64,000 nt of DNA from Acanthococcus lagerstroemiae. Its lineage: Eukaryota > Arthropoda > Insecta > Hemiptera > Eriococcidae. This document shows, piece by piece, positions 57,874 to 64,000 of the stretch. The stretch's first letter is position 1; each line of letters opens with the position of its first letter. Under the pieces are notes generated by a model. It did not search any database. It was not told the origin of the DNA and saw only the letters and a list, made by a program, of their open reading frames with translations. Made by a program: the position numbers and the translations under genes. The DNA lies in assembly GCA_031841125.1 (NCBI GenBank), contig CM063113.1, positions 56,289,211 to 56,353,210 on the forward strand, written 5' to 3'.

Positions 57874-58716
57874 AAGTTTAATCCAGTTAAGAAACATAAT
57901 TTTTTCACGGCGCTGATAACGTGTTCTTGAACTCGTCCTTCCCCATCCAACTTCACAATACCCATTATTGATGTGAGTATGCTAGTTCCATAGGTAGACT
58001 TCTCCGAATTTAGGGAAATTGAGTTAAGTATCGTTTCGGTTACTGTACAACACTGCCTACAACGTGACGTCATCGATTTTCAAAAAACAACAGAAGCGCT
58101 CCAGTATGCAAACGAAAATTGGTTTAGAATCATAGGTAGACTTATCCTATGGAGAAGTCTGGGTCTGACACGATTATTGTTTTGTTTACAAAACTGTGTT
58201 TTTGATAATGAATTATTGTCATCGTGTACTAATATAAAACAATTAGTAGTCTTTTCTTTTCAATTATTGCTCAATTTTTTATAACTATATAGCAAAAACT
58301 GAATCATGTTGCGTTTTCATTTTTTGTGTATTGATAATAAAAATGTCTCATTTTGAAAGGTGATAACAACTGATAATAAATTTCCATTGTTATTCCTCTT
58401 TTGCAGCCTTTTATAGTAATAATAAACAAAAATTGATAAGCAATTTCAAAACATCGTGTCAAACCCAGACTTCTCCATCTTTGAACGCCTTCTGAACATG
58501 AATCGGAGTACTTGAAAAAATTTTCGACCTATATCTTCAATGTGAGCACAAAAAGTGATCCATCGCACCTATATCCAACCATTAAGCCCGAACATTAGCT
58601 GAGAAACAGTTTTTTGCGTTTTCTGGAAAACTAGGTTTTTGGAGAAGTCTACCTATGGAACTAGCATACTCATGTGTATTGCGGGTTGCAAATTATGTTT
58701 CTTAAACGGGCCAGAC
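57874..58716. mobile_element. MITE of the same family in opposite orientation, split by a nested element
   Basis: The parts are 57874-57974 (CCAGTTAAGAAACATAATTT.. CCCATTATTGATGT) and 58672-58716 (ATGTGTATTGCGGGTTGC.. TTAAACGGGCCAGA). Joined, they give a complete copy like the one at 16921. Confidence 0.85.
57975..58671. mobile_element. 697-bp TIR element nested in the MITE, 31-bp ends, 4-bp ATGT target duplication
   Basis: The ends are perfect 31-bp inverted repeats starting GAGTATGCTAGTTCCATAGG and finishing in its complement. Against intact MITE copies the site GATGTGTATTG is split with ATGT duplicated (57971-57974 and 58672-58675). A second inverted pair lies inside: GGAGAAGTCTGGGTCTGACA near 58152 and its near-complement near 58460. 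There is no transposase. A 4-bp duplication with GAG/CTC ends would be compatible with Sola-type elements; that is a guess. Confidence 0.88.
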
Positions 58717-58724
58717 TTTAGTCC

Positions 58725-58866
58725 CTGGTCCAGTTAAGAAACATAACTGGCTACCCGCAATACATATCGATGTAACATGGGTATTTTGAAGTTGGAGGGG
58801 GAAAACGAGTTCGAGAACACGTTTTATCAGCGCCGTGAAAAAATTATGCTTCTTAACTGAACCAGA
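58725..58866. mobile_element. MITE, CAGTTAAGAAACATAA family, copy 3 of cluster
   Basis: CTGGTCCAGTTAAGAAACAT to CTTCTTAACTGAACCAGA, with the same interior as the other copies. It begins only 8 bp after the split copy ends, so the three copies are clustered. Confidence 0.85.
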
Positions 58867-58929
58867 CTTTAGTTCCTGTGATCAAATTCATCGCTGTCGG
58901 TTCCCGTAAAAGTAAAAGCAATAATTTAA

Positions 58930-59137
58930 GCCCCGTTTCACACTACGCCGTGCTGCCGAACGGCAGCCATGAAGACGGTCGAATATCACACAATAGAGAA
59001 TGAGAGCGATCACAGGAGTTGGAACGGCAACCGTGAAGACCTAGTGTGAACGCTCTCATTCTCTACGTCTCTACGTGTGATATCCGACCGTCTTTACAAT
59101 TGCCGTTCCGGCAACACGGCGTAGTGTGAAACGGGGC
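58930..59137. mobile_element. 208-bp palindromic MITE, GCCCCGTTTCACACTACG ends
   Basis: GCCCCGTTTCACACTACGCC and the following CGTG.TGCCG.AACGGCA are mirrored exactly at the right end. Inner parts (GAAGACGGTCG, GAGAATGAGAGCG) are mirrored too, so the element is almost one hairpin. A truncated copy is at 61281-61450. Confidence 0.85.
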
Positions 59138-59329
59138 ACATATGTTGAATTTTGAAGAATTTAAAGTTATTTGAGGGTAAACGCTTACTGAAATCATTTT
59201 TTTGTAACATTGACTACAAATTAAAATAGTCATTGAAACAAACTAATAGAGGGTAAGTCTATATCATAACCAGCCACTACTGAAAACAAATTATCAAATA
59301 GCACAACTGCTGTCTCTTACAAATCATTT

Positions 59330-60600
59330 TTATCTGCAGCACCTCTCCAAGAGAAGCCTCCAATGGCTGAGAGCATGCTGATATAACCTGCCACCAGCAG
59401 GTACCGATTACCAGTTTGTCCTACTATATCTTCTGTAAAGATCATTTTTTTCGGTAGAACCTCACCAAGAGAAGGGCCAGAAGACAGGGGCAAGTGAATC
59501 GCAAAATGTAGGAATGGAAAAATTAGCACTAATTTGTCTGACTGCATCTTCTATAAAAAATTATTTTTATCAGTCGAGTCTCTCCTGGAAATATGTACAG
59601 GGGCTGGGGTAAGTCAATATCATAACCAGACCTCCCCACAATAAGCCCCCAGGGGCTGGGGGCAAGTTGATCTCAAAATGTTGGAAATGAAAAATCAGCA
59701 CTTCTTTGCTCACGATTTCTTAGCAAATTTTCTCCGTTTTTCTCTATCTCTCATTGTTCTCGAGATATTTGCAATTTCCCAGAAAATTTTGACTTTTTAC
59801 CCCCAAGGTTACTGAAGGTTACAAAAAAGATAAAAAGAACATGTTATTCAAGTTGCATACCTTGCCACTCGTAGGCACAAATTATTATTGTAAAACTTAC
59901 ATGTTATTCAAGCTGCATACCTTGTCACTAATAGGCACAAATTATTATGGTAAACTGCATCTTCTACATATAAAAAAATAAAATAAAATACATTCATCAT
60001 AGCGATATCTCCAGGAACAACTTACTGGGGCTGGAGCAAGTGAATATTATCAGCCGCTACTGTGTCCGCATTATCAGTTTGCAAATGTTTTCTCTATACA
60101 AATCATTTCCATCTGCAGTACCTCCCCAAGAGAAATCCCAAGGGACTGAGAGCAAGTTGATATCATAAACTTCCACCAGTGGATATCAATTACCAATTTG
60201 TATTACATGGTCACCTGTAAGTTCATTTTCATCTGAAGTACCTCCCCAAGAGAAGCCCCAGGGTGTTGGGAGCAAGTTGATATCATGAACTTCCACTAGT
60301 GGATCTCAATTACCAATTTGTACTCGTATTACTATGTGCTCTATGCAGATCATTTTCTTCAGCAGCACCTCTCCAAGAAAAGCTCCCTGGGGAAAATTGA
60401 TAAATGAAAAATAGCACTTCTTCAGTAGTTTCTTTACCAAATTTTCTCCTATTTTTCTGCCTCTCACCGTTTTAGAGAAATTCGCTATTTTCCGGAAAAT
60501 TCTGCCTTTTTCCCTCTTGGTTACTTAGGGGTATAAAAAAGCTGAACTTCTCAAATTTACATGTTATTCAGGTTGCATACCTTGCCACTAACAGGCACAA
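59330..60600. repeat. Irregular tandem repeat, unit about 118-128 bp, plus a 58-bp doublet
   Basis: ACCTCYCCAAGAGAAGCC words recur near 59340, 59458, 60120, 60240 and 60367, each after CATTTTTATCTGCAG-like sequence and before AAGTTGATATCATAA. The doublet ACATGTTATTCAAGYTGCAT is at 59841 and 59900, with another copy at 60561. Confidence 0.75.
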
Positions 60601-61002
60601 GTTTGTAAATGCTGACATACTTGTCGGAGACAAGACTGAGCATTTATTTGGTGCTTGCAAATGCGTACAGTAGGCAACTTGAATAATACCAGACAGAAGT
60701 ACATAATAGTAAAGCTACAGTAGCTCTAATAAATTATTGGGATCGGAATCAAAGTGGCTGACACCTAGCGGATGTTTTGTGAACCCTCACTAAGTGATTG
60801 CGCAGGTCGGGCTGGCAACTGATAACGTACCTCTCATTTTTTACTTCACCACACTTCTATTAATTTTGCTACCTGACATATTAAATTTTTAATCGCAAGT
60901 TCGAATATATAGCTCCCTACAGTTCAAATTTAAAGCATATCCATCATTTCTTAATTTTATAATGATTTTTTGAAAAACCCGTATTTCCCTTTTACGGCAA
61001 TG

Positions 61003-61264
61003 TTATTTGGACGCGGTTCAGCAACAGGAAACCAACTAACATTTGTAAACAAAATGAGTTATTAGTATCGTTGGAAAGAGCGTAAAATGTAGAATTTTTC
61101 AAAATTGGGCCCCCGATTCAAAAATATGTACTCACGTTGAAAAATGCTTATCAGTAAACGCTGTGTCATATAGTTTCTACATGGCTCTTGAACTTTAAAT
61201 CACGTTTTCTCAAAAAACGGATTTTGCTAGTTGGTTCCCTCTTGCTGAACAGCGTCCATTTAAT
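61003..61264. mobile_element. TIR element, TTGGACGCGGTTCAGCA ends
   Basis: Left TTGGACGCGGTTCAGCAACA + GGAAACCAACTA and right TAGTTGGTTCCCTCTTGCTG + AACAGCGTCCA are inverted repeats of about 38 bp with a few mismatches. No coding sequence. Confidence 0.7.
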
Positions 61265-61280
61265 TCCGTCTGTGATCACC

Positions 61281-61452
61281 TGAGCCCCGTTTCACGCTAC
61301 GCCGTGTTGCCGGAACGGCAGCCGTGAAGACGGTCGGATCAGATATCACATGTAGTGACTAGTGAATGGGAGCGTTCACACTTCACACTAGGTCTTCACG
61401 GCTGCCGTTCCGACTCGTATGAACGCTCCCATTCTCTACGTGTGATATAATA
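61281..61452. mobile_element. Truncated copy of the GCCCCGTTTCAC MITE
   Basis: It begins GCCCCGTTTCACGCTACGCC and follows the 58930 element through GAAGACGGTCGG, the mirrored inner arm and CATTCTCTACGTGTGATAT, but lacks the right terminal repeat. Confidence 0.8.
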
Positions 61453-62051
61453 TAACCCGCCAGAGGTGACATGGCGGATCCGAACGGGACCTGCATAGAC
61501 GTGTAGTACGGAGTCCCCCGATAACGACCCATATGGTCTCACTCCTCCTTTAGCCCATAGGTGGCGCGGTAGAGCGAACTTTTTTTTATCATGTATTTTT
61601 ACTAGGCAATCTTTGATGCGGAAGCTGATCAGGTGGGACGCGGTGTAAATCGGAGCGCCACAGCCCACAGACATGTCACGAACATCTAGGTATCATAATT
61701 TGCATATATCACTGTTTGAAGGGGCAAGAAAATCTAATTTTTCGAAGTACAGAAAAGTTGAAAATAGATAAGGTCCCACCTACATAAGGTTTATTATGGA
61801 AAAGGGACCTTATGTTTTTGCAGTAAAATTCAAGCAAAATTTGTCTTTTATTTAGTTATTTATCACTTCGCACGTATGCTATGGCTACAAATAAGTAAAA
61901 TACAACTCCTAATATCACAGCTGGTGCATTCAGCTGCATGAAGAAACTATAAACTACAGTTAAAGGTTTTCGGCAACTTGAAGTTACATACTTTCTTTTG
62001 TTCTACATTATCTGAACTCTTCATTGAAAAAGTAATTTTTCTACCACAATC
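61453..62051. promoter_or_regulatory. Upstream region of the THAP gene, possible CTCF-like site
   Basis: No coding sequence. ATAGGTGGCGCGGTAG at 61557-61572 contains AGGTGGCGC, the core of the insect CTCF motif. Promoter elements are not clear. Weak call. Confidence 0.25.
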
Positions 62052-63500
62052 ATGAGTGAAAAAGGAAGACGTCTGTGCGTTGTATGTCTGAATTCAGATA
62101 CTTCGTTATCGTACTTCAGGTAAGTCCTAATATATTTTAAAATTTTGCTTCAGGACTAGATTTTCACACTGTTTCGTCGTCGGTTTTCTGAATAACTCTA
62201 TATTTATATGTTTATATGTTTTAAGCTACGAATAAAATGTGGTCACGTAATTATAATTTATAGGTTTCCGAAGAATGAAGAGAGGAGAAATAGATGGTTA
62301 GAAGTTTGTTGTCTGAACAGCCCAATTCACTCAAATGCTACTATTTGCTGTCAACACTTTGATGCTGGTAGTTTTATAAACCCAGATGGAAGTCAATTAA
62401 AGATACCCGACTGAAACATGATGCCATGCCAACTTCTTTTCTGGAACCAATGTGAGTTTATTTTACGAGCTCCATCTTTTACTTGTGGAACATAAGAAAA
62501 TATGATACTAAAAATATAGTTCTCACTTATGATTGCCAGGATTGTAGCGGATATTCCTGGGAGACAACAGAGTGAACGAAATGTATGGTGTTTTATTTGT
62601 GGTCCTACGGCAAACCTTCCTGACAATAGAGTTCGTTCATATCACAGGTCTGTGTTCTGTTTCGACGAATTTACATCAAATAACGTTATTCCGATCAATG
62701 ATAAAAATGATTATCAGTATCCTACGCAGTCGCAGTTATTGTCAACGTGAAGAAACTATTTCATGAATTGAGACAAACTGTATTGAATAGTTCATTGTTT
62801 TAGATTTCCCAAGGACGAACAAAATTGAAGTTTGCGGGGTGGAAAAATGTGTGGATATCAATTTGGATCACATACGTTTATGCAGCTCACATTTCTTGTC
62901 AACGGACTTCATTGAGAATCGAAGAAGTGGAACACGATACCGTAAAGTGATTCAGTTCCTGTGTAAGCAACTGACAAAAGCTATTTATCTCAATGGAAGT
63001 GTGTGTTGCACTTTACTGAAAATAAGCTAAAGATTAAAATTGTCTTTCATTTGTTCCAGCTCACCTTGTCCCCCTGTGTTGCCAAGTTCCCCTATAAGTG
63101 TAGAAAGAACATGCAATCAACTGGGACAAGGAAATACGCTATCAAGCACGAAACATGAGGCACCATCTAACACGAAACATGAGACGCCATCAACTAGTCA
63201 AGAAAATAGTAAATTTTGAAGCTACCATTCAACCATAACATGAATAAGAAACTATTTTTATATATTTTCAACTCAAGTGTGACTTATTTTTTAGGTGGGG
63301 CATATCTTGACCGTTCGTACGCTTTCACCAGAGAAATAAAAATACTCGAAGATTACTTCAATATTTCAATGATATCACAACCCACCAAGTGCAGACCGCC
63401 CGAGGCGCCACACATTGCCTGCGTCTTGGTAGGTCAGTCACCAGAGCAGTCCGAAGACAATTCAATTGTTAAGGCAGGAATTATCAGTAGAAATTGCTGA
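62052..63500 (+). pseudogene. Two-module THAP zinc-finger gene, frameshifted
   Basis: Exon 62052-62119 begins MSEKGRRLCVVCLNSDTSLS and ends at gtaagt. Exon 62264 on reads FPKNEERRNRW, then ICCQHFDAGSF, giving the C-x2-C ... C-x2-H spacing of a THAP DNA-binding domain with its Pro and Trp. The canonical end (TRLKHDAMPTSF) follows in another frame near 62395-62450, so one frameshift is present. A further exon (about 62540-62646) reads VWCFICGPTANLPDNRV, then FPKDEQN (62803 on), a second frameshift, and LCSSHFLSTDF (62880-62915): a second THAP module. A Ser/Pro/Thr-rich exon (63061 on) and 63296-63500 may follow. THAP domains occur in DNA-binding regulators and P-element-type transposases. Both breaks lie beside short A runs, so assembly error is possible. 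Confidence 0.65.
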
Positions 63501-64000
63501 TTTTTTTTTTGTGGAACTGCGTAAAAGGGCTAAAAATCAAGATTCGTTTCCAAATTGGAAATTTCCGGCCACCCAACCCCCTCCCTCCAATCAGAACTGC
63601 GAACTAATTATTCAGCTGACACTCTGAATTCTAATTGCTACGCCCATTATCAGTAGAAATTGCTGATTTTCTGTGTTGAACTGCCTCATGGGGTGAGGAA
63701 TCCAGATTTGTTTCCAAATTGAAAATTTCCGGTCACTTAACCCCCTCCCTTCCTTCTGAACTGCGAACTAATAATTCAGCTGACACTTTGAATTCCAATT
63801 GCTACGCCCATTATCGATAGAGATTGCTGATTTTTTGTGTGGAACTGCGTAATAGGACTAAAAATCCATATTCGTTTCCAAATTGAAAATTTCCGGTCAC
63901 TTGACCCCTTCCCACCATCCTGAGCTGCGCACTAATAGTTCAGCTGACATTTTGAATTCCAATTGCTACACCCATTATCAGCAGAAATTGCTGACTTTTT
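63478..64000. repeat. Tandem repeat, unit 164-166 bp, running off the window
   Basis: TTATCAGTAGAAATTGCTGA starts at 63481, 63647, 63811 and 63975. Each unit also has TTCGTTTCCAAATT, CCCCCTCCCT and CTAATWATTCAGCTGACA. The last open frame of the THAP region reads into the first unit, so its C-terminus is repeat-derived. Confidence 0.9.

Overview
This is a 64 kb piece of a eukaryotic, most likely insect, genome. It has one multi-exon gene with GT-AG introns, arthropod-type R1 non-LTR retrotransposon sequence, mariner and Penelope-like remnants, many hAT-like MITEs and several satellites. The species cannot be fixed from the sequence. A 500-base N gap (40015-40514) shows it is a draft assembly.

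The main gene, on the + strand from 7566 to 39688, is a myotubularin-related lipid phosphatase of the MTMR3/MTMR4 type. I could place 14 coding exons whose reading phases all join exactly (940 codons plus stop). The order is: end of the PH-GRAM domain, phosphatase domain with an intact CX5R motif, a long acidic low-complexity exon, a short coiled coil, and a C-terminal FYVE zinc finger. The first exon(s), carrying the start codon and most of PH-GRAM, must lie upstream of the window or are unrecognised, so 1-7565 is probably intron.

Region by region: 1-1924 R1-clade retrotransposon remnant (-). 2000-7565 probable intron with several MITEs, a polypyrimidine tract and a perfect hairpin made of a Penelope terminal sequence. 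7566-27266 phosphatase exons, with introns holding hAT MITEs, foldback repeats, a non-LTR endonuclease fragment (-), a mariner fragment (-) and a non-LTR reverse transcriptase (+). 27660-31170 a tandem satellite of about 175 bp inside one intron, split by a hAT MITE. 31481-39688 last exons, with an intron holding a tRNA-derived SINE, a 657 bp hAT element and two Penelope-like (GIY-YIG) fragments. 39954-40610 an inverted-repeat element whose centre is the N gap. 42640-50090 a satellite array of palindromic monomers with length variants arranged in higher-order blocks, flanked by older diverged units. 50100-57200 mostly unrecognised, with two local duplications. 57200-61450 a dense cluster of nested inverted-repeat elements and a 120 bp-class repeat. 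62052-63500 a frameshifted gene with two THAP zinc-finger modules. 63478-64000 the start of a tandem repeat of about 165 bp.

The only clearly functional unit is the phosphatase gene. Its product should dephosphorylate PI3P and PI(3,5)P2 and bind PI3P-type membranes through FYVE. Everything else is mobile or satellite DNA. The most unusual parts are the palindromic higher-order satellite at 42.6-47.4 kb and the nested inverted-repeat elements at 57.7-58.9 kb.
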